From Colocasia esculenta (Eukaryota; Streptophyta; Magnoliopsida; Alismatales; Araceae): 64,000 bases of DNA. Under the pieces are notes generated by a model. That model saw nothing but the letters and a program-made list of their open reading frames with translations. It searched no databases and had not been told where the DNA came from. Numbering within the stretch: the first letter of the stretch is position 1; each line of letters opens with the position of its first letter. The stretch spans positions 20,061,346 through 20,125,345 of the forward strand of contig CM024766.1 in assembly GCA_014218235.1 (NCBI GenBank), in the 5' to 3' direction. Positions 1 to 10,642 of this stretch are shown here, piece after piece. Made by a program: the position numbers and the translations under genes.

Positions 1-401
1 TTCACGTTCCTTGCTCCATTAATGGTGGAATGAAGGAGTTGTGAGTGGTGGAAAGTGAAGGAAATGAGTGGAATGAGTGGCTGCGTGGCTAAGACTTGTT
101 CAGAGGAAATTTTGGCAGCCCTTCGGGGTGATCATGAGGCTCTCCTCGTTCATGAGGAGGGGCCTTTCTTATATAGAGCTTGGAGTGAGAAATTTAGGTA
201 TTATCTCCTCAAAAAGATGTGGAAATTATAAATGGGAGATAAAGCTCTATTAAAATCGGATGTAGAGTCCTTAGGGAAGCCTAGGAGAGTCCCTAGGGCC
301 AAGGATCCGTCCAAGGGGCAGGGATAACCCTTTTGGACCAAGTCAAAGTGCATGGGAGGATAAATAGGATGCAGTTATGGAGGCCAGAAACCTCGGTCCT
401 T
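1..401. other. No gene recognised; probably retroelement non-coding DNA
   Basis: No convincing coding region. AT-rich and GA-rich non-coding sequence leads into the first GTCGCGAC array. A TATA-like run, TATATAGA, lies near 171-178, and short inverted stretches (GAGGAG and CTCCTC) lie near 139-160. The GTCGCGAC array that follows suggests this belongs to the same repeat family as the two genes downstream, but no terminus is visible. Confidence 0.4.
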
Positions 402-547
402 GTCGCGTCAGATCGCGGGGTCGCGACTAGAGACGCGACGGTGCCGGGGGTCGCGACAGCATTGCCCACGTGCATGGATAATGCATGGGCTGTCGCGGCG
501 GCCTAACCCGTCGCAACTAGAGTCGCGGCGCCATGCTGCGTCGCGAC
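402..547. repeat. GTCGCGAC word array 1 (two blocks of four)
   Basis: Eight copies of GTCGCGAC or one- or two-base variants start at 402, 420, 432, 450 and at 492, 510, 522, 540. Both blocks show the same spacing of 18, 12 and 18 bp, and the blocks are 90 bp apart. The word is a perfect palindrome. This is not a simple tandem repeat, because the DNA between words differs from unit to unit. It is likely a regulatory or protein-binding array, an inference from the fixed spacing. Confidence 0.8.
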
Positions 548-1828
548 AAGAAATCCGAATTATTCTGGATTATTCTCTTCAACCACATGCTAAAATAGGA
601 GTCAAACCCTCTAAGGACTCTTTTAAATGATAGATTTCGGGATTTCAAGGCATTTTATGGATTAAATGGGCTCAAATCAAGGCAAATGATGGGCTCAAGG
701 TGAGTGACCAATTAGGGGCCCACTAAGATAACAAGAAATGTGGTTCAACCCACTAGCCATAATCGGGTGTCTACAGATTGCCCCTCCTTGGCTTCTACTT
801 TGCAGGGTAGCGAAGCGAAAGTGGCGTGGAGGTGTCATGAAGTGACGGTGGAACGGAGATGACGAGGAGCGGACTGAAAAGAGGAAGCCAAGGTAAAGAG
901 ACACCCGATGTTAACCAATGGGCAATTGGAATCTTTGTGAAAGCCCCGAGTCGGTTGTTCGAGTAGAATGCAAAGAAGAGCACAAGTCTGGACGAGGGAG
1001 AGAAAAGAGGACGATCAACCCCTCGATTGAGAGGTACCCTAGCCGATTGGCCTGCAGGTTTCGTTTTGGAGGGACGTGTGCGTGCCAGGTAGGTAACTCA
1101 TGACTCTGTCCTGGGAGCGGTTCGCAACCAACACGGATCAAAGGAAAAGGAGATTTTGAATAGGGAATCCAGACATGGAAATTCTTGTCAAACTGACGGG
1201 AACAACTCACTCGGAGGCAAACCTTCCGATTCGGAGTGGAGTTGGATTTCTTTGTATTGAAAATGTGGAGGATGATTGGGCACTCAACAAGAGCTCATCA
1301 ATGGTTTAGAATGAGTCAGGAAAGCTCAAAGTCCTACATGATGCATGCTGGGCTAAAATAAAGGAAATCGTCAAAACAAATGCAAAGAAAGTGAGAAAAT
1401 ATAAAATATATCAAGGATAATATTGTCAAGCTGGATAATAAAAGGTTAAGAGACTTCCCACAACCGCAGTGCAGGCCTGAACCCATCGTCCCCGATCTCA
1501 GCTAGCTCAACGGCCTATCCAGTGGTTAACAACGTGCACCTAGATTATCATAGTTTTTGGTAAAGGGGAACTCAAATCCCAGAGCACATTGAGAACCAGC
1601 TGGTCCTTGAAGAGATATAATATGTAGAATAACATATAGTAATGCCGGGAGTAAGGACAGAGATACGATACCTGACTTACCTGCGACGACGTTTCCTGAC
1701 TCCCTTTCTTTTGAATCATCCATGAGAAAATAAGCATAATAATCACAAGATGACAGATGAATTTAATGGACATAGTCAAGGAAACACACATACAAAGCAT
1801 AAGAAGGAGAAATAATCATTTGAACATA
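548..1828. other. Non-coding stretch between word arrays; possible LTR end near 776
   Basis: No supported gene; the reading frames here are short and unlike any family I know. At 768-776 the sequence GTGTCTACA is followed by GATTGCCCCTCC, which could be an LTR end of a Ty3 element followed by a primer-binding region, but no matching second LTR is visible. The stretch 1440-1560 is ordinary non-coding DNA. Confidence 0.35.
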
Positions 1829-1912
1829 AACGCGACGCACTCAACGACCGCGACCTTGTCGCGTCGCAGCGCTCTGTCGCGACATAGTCGCGTCGGATCG
1901 CGGCGTCGCGAC
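1829..1912. repeat. GTCGCGAC word array 2, upstream of a TATA box
   Basis: Word starts fall at 1829, 1847, 1858, 1876, 1887 and 1905. This gives three pairs 18 bp apart, with 11 bp between pairs (29-bp period). The array ends about 150 bp before the TATA box at 2060 that serves the DUF7745-like gene, so it sits where an upstream activating region would be. Confidence 0.8.
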
Positions 1913-2059
1913 TCGGACAGAGTCCTGAAAAAGAACAGAAAAACGGGACTTAGACTTATCCTAATACATCTAGACTAGCACTAGGACTCCTAAACCTTTC
2001 CTAGACTTATCCTAACTCCTAGTTGCGGGATTAGAATGGGTTTCTAACTCTCTGAGGTT

Positions 2060-2067
2060 TATAAATA
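2060..2067 (+). promoter_or_regulatory. TATA box of the DUF7745-like gene
   Basis: TATAAATA lies about 90 bp before the ATG at 2152. A pyrimidine-rich leader (2105-2145) follows at the right distance for a transcription start near 2090. The GTCGCGAC array 2 lies directly upstream. Confidence 0.65.
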
Positions 2068-2151
2068 GAGGGTTTGGGCTGTTAATCCCGCAGCTAAACT
2101 CCTGGCATCCTCTGTTCTCCAAGTTCTTCATCCTTCTTCAATTCTGCAGCC

Positions 2152-3600
2152 ATGATGAGGAAATTTTCGGAGTTTGCAGAAGCCATCCCTCCCTACTCCG
2201 GCCCAAAGGTGGCTAGGGAATCCTACACCGACCTCCAGCACCTTTCAGACATCCCGAGGCACATCTATTCCCGCCCGGATCTTCAAGTAAGTGGATTTTC
2301 TTCCTGAACTTCTGCACTTCCTGCATAACTCTGTTTTTTGTCTATTTTGCTCTGTTTTCTTCTCCTTCTCATCTCCTCCTCCTCCCTTCTTCAGATCCTC
2401 CCTGGTCATAGGCGGTTCTCCAAGCTACCATGGCTGCGGCCGATGCTTGATATGCTGCCTTCGGCTTCAATTTCCCTCCTAAAGGAGTGGGGATTGTCCA
2501 CGGTGCTAGCGCTTGCCAAGAAGTACAACGTGATCGTTCATACATGGGATAGCATCACTGCACTCACCGAGCTATGGCACACTCAAACACACTCTTTCGT
2601 CTTCTCGGACTTTGAAGCCACCGTACTCTTGGAGGAACTGGAGATTATGCTCGGTCTTCCGCGCTACCACCGAGGCGAGGAGATGAAATTATCGTATACT
2701 GTGGAGCAAATCAACTCGTGGAGTATTCTGGCCAATCTAACCTCCATGAAGAACGATCTACGCTCCATGACCAGTGGCATGCACGTCCACCTTCTTCCCA
2801 TCGCACAGTGGATCGTCTCACAATGCAAACGAAAAACCGGGAGACACGGCGCCATTGCCAAGGCGGCGGCCATCTGCATCTGCGGGGTCATCCTCTTTCC
2901 TTCTGAAGACGGGGCTATCTCCTTCGCCAACCTGAGCATTATTGATTCCGTCTCGGAAGGTTTGACCATCGGCCAAGCAGTTTTGAGTTATTTATATGCC
3001 GGTCTATCTTCCGCAGCACTCGGAGGACCTTTCTACGGGTCGGTGATTGCTCTCGAATTGTGGATGGGAATGCACATCCAATTTCGAGCGGAGGCGGGCT
3101 TGACTGCGGAGTGTAAGACAATGCTGAACCATCCGTTGGCATACGTGGGCGGACCACTGCACATGAGCACCCGGGCTTGGTGCAAGACGGCGCAGATAAA
3201 GGGCATCCAAGCATGGCGCGGGTACCTCCGAAGCTTGACCGTGGCGAACTTCGACGCGCGCCCTCGGTTCATGCACGGCAAGATAATCCATCTCTCTCAG
3301 CGCACCGGGCTTGCCTTGAGATTGCTGGGCAACGAGACACTCGCTTCTTACAACCCGGATCGTTGCTACCTCCAGTGTGGTGCGGCCCGGACAGTGGTCC
3401 CGATCCTCTCACACTTCCCGCCTATCCAAGAGAGGAAGAGGGGCGACGCGCAGGACGAGCGTGACATGCGCAGTGCCATCGTCCATTGGGAGGGATGTGC
3501 TATGAGCGTGATCCTAGCAGAGGTGGAGGAAGATGATGAGACGGTCCAAGAGTATGTTGAAGCTTTGAAGACGCTCCAACCTGCAGGAAGAGATGCTTGA
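2152..3600 (+). CDS. DUF7745-like plant retroelement-associated protein, two exons
   Basis: Two exons in phase 0: 2152-2286 (45 codons, donor GTAAGT) and 2395-3600 (acceptor TTCAG after a long pyrimidine tract), 446 residues in all and uninterrupted. The ATG at 2152 is chosen because it follows a TATA box and leader, and because the upstream frame joins cleanly by splicing. The body has the layout of the DUF7745 / plant-mobile-related families: an N-terminal WDSITALTELWHTQTHSF segment, then FSDFEATVLLEELEIMLGLP (the position at which these proteins read 'tLEEY..LLglP'), a hydrophobic block AAICICGVILFP, and a C-terminal segment with an acidic, helix-forming tail (EVEEDDETVQEYVEAL). The family is typically carried by retroelements or found as dispersed copies; its molecular role is unknown. 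The intact frame and canonical splice sites suggest a recently functional gene. Family assignment is by pattern only. Confidence 0.6.
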
Positions 3601-3744
3601 TTTATTTGATTTGATTTGTAGGTCAGATGGTAATTAGGTCAGCATTTGAAAGTATTGATTGATTGTTTTAGAATGGATTAGTAAAGATTCTGAATGTGAA
3701 TGAATAAAAGTGAATTTTATGCGCAAAGCAAGTGCTCTGTTGAT

Positions 3745-3857
3745 GACGCGACGGTCAGGTGCGTCGCCTTTATGTCGCGGTCGAGCGGTGTGTCGCGACT
3801 ATGTCGCGACGCTCCATCTTGACGCGACATGAACGTGACGGCGCGATGTGTCGCGTC
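3745..3857. repeat. GTCGCGAC word array 3, between the two genes
   Basis: Eight words start at 3745, 3763, 3774, 3792, 3803, 3821, 3832 and 3850. The spacing alternates exactly 18 and 11 bp throughout. It lies about 160 bp before the ATG of the PMD gene. Two words are variants (GTCGCCTT at 3763 and AACGTGAC at 3832), yet they keep the register, which argues that spacing is conserved independently of exact sequence. Confidence 0.85.
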
Positions 3858-4015
3858 ATGAACTGAACGGTTCAAAAACAAACGCCCCGCCTTTCCTTTC
3901 TTCTTTCCGGTTTTCAAAACCTTCAAACCTTAGAACTTTGGAATCCTCCCCTAGCTCCCCTGCATTCCGGCTACCTTCGGGCCTCAAGACTTCAACGAAG
4001 CGACTCCACATTACG

Positions 4016-5801
4016 ATGGACGGTGGAAGGGAGAGCGGTGAGGGCTCGTTGCGAAGGAAACGTCAAGCGGAGCGCCGGAGTTCGCGACGGCGGGCGGAGG
4101 AGCCTCCGGTCGGAGAGGATGTGCCCGAGGTTGCGATGGGAGAGGAGGAGGGCGAGGAGATGACCCCGGTCGCCAACGTGGAAGAGGAACGGAAGAGGCG
4201 AGCTAAGGCCATGAAAACGGTAAGTACCCCTCTCTCAAACCTTGAATGGTAGTAGTAGAGTGATAAACGGAGCTCCTAGAGGGCGAATGTAGGGGCGAGA
4301 TGCCCATGAAAACGAGGGTTAAACAAAGGAGGCTCCGGCCGGTTTGAACCTGGAGACGCGTCAGCCCAACCTGTCGCTACATAGTGTCGCGACAGGGCGG
4401 GGCGTCGTGACAGTGTCGCGACCTCCAGGGCGGTTGCGACCTTATCGCGACCCATAAAGGCGACGCGATAAGGTCGCGGCAACCCGCACTGTCGCGACAA
4501 GGTCGTGGCTGCCCGGGGCTGTCGCGACTCTGACAGAACACACAAAAAGAAACCTGAACTTGAACTTGAACGGATTTTTTTTGCAGGGTGAAATGAGAGC
4601 TCGAGTGTCCTGGACACTGGTGCTGGCTGCTTTCCTGGCCCTCCCCCCTTTTCAGAGAGAGAGAGTAGACGAGATGGGGTTTGGGCAGATCTTTAGGATC
4701 GAGAGGATGAGGGTGGACCCGGCCCTCACCCAGGCCCTGCGTAGCAGGTGGGACACGGAGGCGAATGCCTTCGCATTCCCTTGGGGACATATGATCCCCA
4801 GCCTAGAGGATGTGAGCCGGATCACAGGGCTCAGAGTGTATGGGCGGGCAGTGAGCGGGTTTACCTACCCTTGCTACCATGACCTAGCCGAGCGACTCCT
4901 AGACCTTCCTGTAGAGCGTAGGTCTTCCCTAGTGCCTAGAGTAGCCTTGCAGGAGAGTCTAGGTCTATTTGAGGCGGGGAAGAATGCAGGGGAGACCGAG
5001 GATGAGTATTTGGAGAGGCTGGCTAGAGTCAGTAGGAGGGAGTTGGCGAGTGAGCCTGGGCCGCAGGCGGACTGGGACTTGCGTCGCTTCCTCGTCCTCT
5101 TTCTTGGTAGGCTCTTGTTTGCCACGAGAGGCGACGCAGTCCATTGCCGCTTCCTGCCCTTGCTGGCGGATCTGGGTGAGGTAGGGGGGTATGCTTGGGG
5201 GGCAGCCTTCTTAGCGCACCAGTTCGACGGCTTGAGCGCCTCCGAGCGGCAGACGTCCACGAGCGGCTTCTATCCCTTCCTTCAGGTACACTTTCTCTCC
5301 TAACTGGGAGCGAAAAGGCAAGGGGGTGAGATCGGACGCGACCACCGACGATGCCTACCTCCAGGCGTACGCCTTGAAGTACGGAGGGAAGGTGTACAAG
5401 AGCGCCCGACACCAGGTAGACTTTCTAAACCACAATTCAAGAATTGAGACTTAATGATCAAAACTGACGATTTGCAATTTCTTGCAGGTGGACGTGACTG
5501 GCGAGATCGCCTCACTCCGAGCCTTGCTCCAGTCGGCGGTGCAGGATCGGGAGGCAGCTCAGAGGCAGGTGACAGAGTTGGTAAGTATCGTTCACCTTTC
5601 ACCCTCTTTAGCTTAAGCAAGATTTTGAAACTGACATGCCCCTTTTGTGTGCAGCGGAGTGAGTTGGAGAGAGTGAGGGGTGCCGGAGAAGGTGGTGCTT
5701 CCTCCTCTCGGAGCGCAGGGGGGTCTCCATCACTCATGGAGGCTCGACTGGCCGGGGCGGTGCTGAGGGCCGAGGAGGCTCAAAGGCATCTGGCGGAGCG
5801 G
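4016..5801 (+). pseudogene. Plant mobile domain (PMD, MAIN/MAIL1-like) protein gene, 3' truncated
   Basis: Exons in phase 0: 4016-4219 (basic and acidic leader, donor GTAAGT), 4587-5285 (the PMD proper), a short exon ending at 5415, then 5488-5580 and 5655-5801, each ending at a GT donor. The PMD is recognised by VDEMGFGQIFRIERMRVDPA, ALRSRWDTEANAFAFPWGHM, then PSLEDVSRITGLRVYGRAVSG, and near its end RFLPLLADL..GGYAWGAAFLAHQF. These match the PMD pattern 'fGwg.Ll.i....d..Ll.aLvERWrpeT.tFhlp.GEmtpTLqDV..LlGLp' and 'yaWGaa.LahLYr'. The last two exons encode a heptad-like coiled coil. After FLQ at 5285 the frame meets a stop at 5301-5303, and the continuation NWERKGKG is in the +1 frame, so a small frameshift or unrecognised splice is present. 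The final donor at 5802 has no partner because element A sequence begins there. PMD genes are often carried by retrotransposons; host MAIL1/MAIN act in genome silencing. Confidence 0.7.
4355..4528. repeat. GTCGCGAC word array 4, inside intron 1 of the PMD gene
   Basis: Words start at 4355, 4373, 4386, 4404, 4415, 4433, 4444, 4462, 4473, 4491, 4502 and 4521. Spacing is 18, 13, 18, 11, 18, 11, 18, 11, 18, 11, 19 bp. It occupies the middle of the 4220-4586 intron and ends about 60 bp before the acceptor. It is the longest of the four arrays and the clearest view of the 18/11 rule. Confidence 0.85.
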
Positions 5802-7532
5802 GTAAGTTCACTTAATCACTTAAGTGTCAACACTAGGAATAGTGTCATAGTGTCAACACTAAGAATAGACTCATGGAGGCTTGACTCTATGGTGAATAGT
5901 GTCAACACTAAGAATGAATGTGACAGGACAAATTTCAAGGAAATTGAAAAGTTGACATTTCACAGTGAATTACAAAATTCCCTGAAGATCCTGGAGAAGT
6001 TTATCACAATTGCCCATTTATTTACCCTTTCTCATTATTGTTCAGATCAATGGTTTAAAAAATTGTAAATTTTTGAATTAACCATAACGACAGATTGAAA
6101 AACTCATGATCGTAAATAACAAATAAGAGAAGGAAGTCTTTAGATAACGAAGTTTCAACAATATTAAACCAGTTACTCATCACATGTATCAAGATGACAT
6201 TGGTCGTGAATCTGAACTTACCACAATAAGTTGAATAGCACACAAATCTCTTGATTCATACTCATTTCATTCATTTTCATTTTTTATTCATTTCATAATT
6301 TTTTTTAACGACAATACAAATGAACAATCTGATTTTCCTTAGTTTTCATGCAAGGACCCATGTTTTGTACACACCAGAGCCCCTGATTACTCACTTAGGA
6401 GAACATTTTGTCTCAAGAAATGAAATAGATTCATCTTTTCATGTGAGGATACATGTCTATCAAACACCAGAATACCCAATTACTCAGACTTCATCACATT
6501 CATCTTGAAGTCCTAAATAGAAATAACTAGGTCATCATGACACATAATGATTTTCTGATTTTATCAGACATTTGTAGTTTCTCAGAGCTTAGAAATTATT
6601 CTGCCATTTATAAAGCAGCACATTGTTAATCAAGCTGGTTGTGAATCAAGATGGTTTATCAGATCAAAATATTTCAGAAACTTTGAAAAATCTGACCAAG
6701 ACATCAAGTTACATGAATTTTCAAGGTTTATTATAATTAATGCACTTCTCACTAAAGAAATTTTTCTCTGCACTATTAGTTAAGTGAGATGAATTTTTCA
6801 AGATGTTTTTAATAGTTAATCAGAAATTTAAAACTCTTAAACCATAATCTTGGAAATTTGAGATAATGGAGTTTTGACAAATGTGTAATTGGAATTATCT
6901 CCCCCCTGAGAAAATGCCTAGAAATTTAGCATTTCAAAATGAAATTACTCCTTTTCAAAAGAATCTTGAATCAAGAAGAGTAGTCAACTGGGAATGAGCT
7001 CCCCCTCAATAAGTGCACAAAAGCCTTTGGTACTTGACGGAGACACATACTCACACATAGTGAAAGAATCCAGATAAGCTTGCCCTGTCCTTTTTCAATT
7101 CACCATTTTATATACCATATAGGCCAATGTGAAGACTGGAAACAAGGATTTTATTTGTTGGATGAAGGAGGGTTTTATGAACAGGAAGAAATCAAGGATG
7201 TGTGACCTTATAGGACTGGCAAGAATTCTGTTGAAAAGGTAGGTAGTGTCAACACTATTTTTGATAGTGTCAACCTTAGGCAGACAAGATACCATAAAAT
7301 CACAGTGAAATTTTCATTACACCAACTGAACATCAACAGATTGCTTTACAACCATTACTACTCACAAACAGGTCCATCAACCAAGGACTTTCATCCAAAT
7401 CTCATCTTTCCTTCAAACCAGAATTCACAAGGTAGATAGCAACAACCAAAAAAAAAAAAAAAACTTGATTCAACACAACCATCCATTCATCCACATTTCA
7501 ATAAATTCATTCAAGGGTCAAACAAACACAAC
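5802..7532 (-). other. 3' non-coding region of copia element A, 3' LTR missing
   Basis: No gene. Read on the minus strand, this is the AT-rich stretch between RNase H and the expected 3' LTR. It shares blocks with elements B, C and D: near 6990-7090 a block with CTCCCCCTCAA and TACTTGACGGAGA, and near 6350-6490 a block with ACACCAGAGCCCCTGATTACTCA. No LTR matching 21440-22985 is found on this side; PMD gene sequence starts immediately left of about 5805. At 5824, 5850, 5899, 7246 and 7267 the word GTGTCAAC appears, a CpG-to-CpA version of the GTGTCGAC word seen elsewhere in the family. Confidence 0.6.
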
Positions 7533-8064
7533 CCAAGTTCTCTTCTTAAATAGGAAAATCTCTCATTGTATAAGGGTTTTGTAAAAATATCAGCAATTTG
7601 TTTTGAAGTATCAACAAAATGCAATTCAAAAGAATTTTTACAGACTTAATCTCTTATGAAATGATGTCTGATTTCTATATGCTTGGTCCTAAATGCTGAA
7701 TTGGATTTTTTGCTAAACAAATAGCACTTGTGTTATCACACAATATTGGGACACATCCAAGATCTACTTGGTAGTCTTAGAGTTGATTTTTAATCCACAA
7801 CACTTGAGTGCCACAACTTCCTGCAGAAACATATTTTGCTTCTGCAGTGGAGAGAGCAACTGAGTGTTGTTTCTTAGAAGCCCAAGAAACTAAACATCCT
7901 CCCAAAAATTGGCAATAGCCACTAGTGCTCTTTCTATGTAATTTACAACTAGAAAAATCAGCATCTAAATAAGATATCAAATTAAACTCACTGAATGTAG
8001 GATACCACAACCCCAACTCTTGAGTTCTAGCAAGATATCTAAAAATTCTTTTTGCTGCACTCAA
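7533..8064 (-). pseudogene. Element A: copia RNase H domain, decayed
   Basis: The minus-strand frame 8064-7777 encodes the copia RNase H signature: a YLDADFSSCKLHRKSTSGYC start (normally 'sDADwAGd..drkSTsGy'), then LGGCLVSWASKKQHSVALST and AEAKYVSAGSCGTQVLWIK. The remainder to about 7533 is recognisable (CDNTSAI, KNPIQH and EIRHHF-like positions) but carries several stops and frameshifts. RNase H would remove the RNA template during reverse transcription. It lies directly downstream of the RT fragment; a stop at 8065-8070 separates the two. Not functional. Confidence 0.8.
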
Positions 8065-8070
8065 GTGGGG

Positions 8071-9161
8071 TTATTTAGGACAAGCCTGAAATCTAGCACA
8101 CATGCACACTGAAAATTGAATATCCGGTCTAGATGCAGTGAAATAGGGTAAGGAGCCAATCATACCTCTGTATACTTTTGAATCAACTTCTTTACCTTTC
8201 AGATCTACATCTAAACTCACAGTTGTGCTCATTGGTGTTGCCATTGATTTTGTGTTTTCCATTTTGTACTTTTTCAGCAAATCTTGAATGTACTTGGATT
8301 GGTTAATGAAGATTCCCTCCTTTGATTGAATGATCTGCAATCCAAGAAAGAATTTTAGCTCTCCCATTAAACTCATTTCAAATTTATTGGTCATTAGTTC
8401 TGAAAATTCCTTGCATAATGAGGACTTTGTTGATCCAAAGATAATGTCATCGACATATATTTTGACCAGCAAGATATCCATATCTTCAATTTTTGTAAAT
8501 AGTGTTTGATCGACCTTACCTCTTGAATACCCTTTACCTTTAAGAAAGGAGCTTAATCGATCATACCAGGCTCGGGGAGCTTGCTTCAATCAATACAAGG
8601 CTTTGTCCAGTTCATACACATGGTCAGGAAAATTTGCACATTCAGAGGCTGTTCAACAAAAACTTCCTCCTTAATTAAACTGTTCAAAAACACACTCTTT
8701 ACTTCCATTTGCTGTAATTCAATACCATGGGCACAAGCGAATGCAAGCAAAATTTGGATGGCTTCAAACCTAGCTACAGGAGCAAAAGACTCTTCAAAGT
8801 CAATACCAATTTTTTTATCATAGCCTTTTGCAACTAGCCTAACTTTATTCCTTATTACCTTCCCATCTTCACTGGTTTTATTTCTAAAGACCCATTTGGT
8901 TCCAATAACACTTTGAGATGAAGGTCTTGGAACCAAATGCCATACTTTATTTCTTTCAAACTGATTTAACTCATCATGCATTGCATTAATCCAAAAATTG
9001 TCTTTTAGAGCAACATCTATGTTCCTAGGTTCAATTTGAGACACTAAAGCAATTTGATCAAGTTCAGAAATTGTTCTAAAATGAGATCTTGTCCTAGGAG
9101 GATCAAGTAGATTACCAATTATACTTTCCTGTGGATGATCTCTCAGCACTCTTACATTCAA
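8071..9161 (-). pseudogene. Element A: copia reverse transcriptase, broken in two frames
   Basis: Two minus-strand frames, 9161-8586 and 8589-8071, together cover the copia RT (RVT_2). Visible motifs are WVFRNKTSEDGKVIRNKVRL, VAKGYDKKIGIDFEESFAPV, ARFEAIQILLAFA, then KQAPRAWYDRLSSFLKGKGY and the catalytic YVDDIIFGST. The YVDD active site is intact, but the two halves are out of frame near 8586 and several conserved positions are altered (MEVKSVFLNSLIKEEVF where relatives have MDVKTAFLNG). RT copies the element RNA into DNA in the cytoplasmic particle. Element A cannot supply it. Confidence 0.85.
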
Positions 9162-9194
9162 CCCATCTCTTTCTTTGAATTCAATTTCTGGTCC

Positions 9195-10642
9195 CTATGC
9201 TTCTCTGTGATATGAAATTCTTTTGGTTGCCTCTTCTTCTTCTTTTTGTCCTTGAAAGTCTTCTTCTTTCAGAAACTCCCCATTTTCTTTTTCTCTGCAA
9301 ATGTTAACATTAAATTCATCAAAAGTGATATGAGAAGATTCTTCAACAATTTGATCTTTTACATTGAAAACTCTATAAGCTCTTGAATGATCGGAGTAGC
9401 CTAGGAATATTCGTAAATCACTTTTGGGCTCAAATTTATCCAAATCATGTTTATTGTTTATCAAAATGAAACACTTTGTTCCAAAAACTCTGAAATGTGC
9501 AATGGATGGTTTCTTACCTTTCAGTAGTTCATAAGGAGTCTTTTTACAGAAAGGTCTTACCATGCCGCGATTTATGATATAGTAAGAAGTATTTATAGCT
9601 TCAGCCCAGAACTTCCTTGGCAGACCACTCTCAATTAACATGGTTCTTGCCATCTCCACAAGTGTTTTGTTTCTTCTTTACACAACTCCATTTTGTTCAG
9701 GAGTTCTTGGTGATGAAAACATGTGGAGAACTCCTTCTTTCCTGCAAAAATCCTCAAAGTTAGCATTCTCAAACTCACCACTACGATCTGACATGATTGA
9801 AATGATTTCAAACTTCCCTTCTTGTGAAATCTTCTTATAAAACTCACGAAATTCAGTAAAGCATCATTTTTGTGAGCAAGGAAGTAAACCCAGGTGTATC
9901 TAGAAAAATCATCAACCAACACATATCCAAACCTTTTTTCATTCAGACTGTTTGTTCTTATGGGACCAAACAAATCCATGTGAATAAGTTCGAATGGTTT
10001 GGTGGATTGACTTTCTAATCTACTTTTGAAAGATTTTTTGGTTTGCTTACCTTGAGAACATGCTTCACACAAATTCAAGTTTTGTTTGAAAGATATATCA
10101 GGCAGTCCTTTAACCATGTTGAATTTGGCTAATTTATGAAGCACATGGTAGCTAGCATGACCTAGTCTACGATGCCATAAGCATGCCAAGTTATTTGTGT
10201 TTGCAGTTAAACACAAATTAGTGTTTTCAGAATCATCAAGATCTACCATATAGACATTATTTTCTCTTTTTCCAATAAACTTAACAACATCAGAATCAGC
10301 TTCAAAGATAGTGCAGTTCAGAGAATCAAACATTACCTTGTGACCTTTGTCGCACAATTGGCTTATGCCCAGAAGGTTATACTCCAAACCTTCCACTAGA
10401 AGGACACCATCAATCGAATTTGTGAGATTCCTACCAACCTTACCTGACCCAATGATTTTACCTTTGTTGTTGCCTCTAAATGTGACATGCCCACCCTTCT
10501 TTTCAGATAATAGACAGAGTTTATCCTTATCCCCTGTCATATGTCTTGAACAGCCACTATCTAAGTACCACAAATTCTTCTTGGCTGTAAGACATACCTG
10601 CATACATATAATCAAAAAAAATTCTTTGGAACCCAAGTACAT
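9195..10642 (-). pseudogene. Element A: protease, GAG-pre-integrase and integrase region, broken
   Basis: Frame 10642-9635 begins with the aspartic protease motif WYLDSGCSRHMTGDKDKL (catalytic DSG present). It continues through the GAG-pre-integrase zinc-binding segment (CLWHRRLGHASYHVLHKLAK and CEACSQGK) into the integrase core with LIHMDLFGPI and YVLVDDFSRYTWVYFL. The frame shifts near 9845-9865 and continues in 9659-9195 with MARTMLIESGLPRKFWAEAI, NTSYYIINRGMVRP and FRVFGTKCF, the C-terminal part of copia integrase. Protease matures the polyprotein; integrase inserts the cDNA and gives 5-bp target duplications. Domain order gag-PR-INT-RT-RH defines Ty1/copia. Confidence 0.85.

Noticed and set aside
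402..547. CRISPR-like array
   Set aside because: Words are 8-bp palindromes without constant-length long repeats, spacers are 3-10 bp, and the genome is a plant's.
768..800. LTR end plus primer-binding site at 776
   Set aside because: GTGTCTACA followed by GATTGCCCC is suggestive, but no partner LTR or matching tRNA site could be confirmed in the window.
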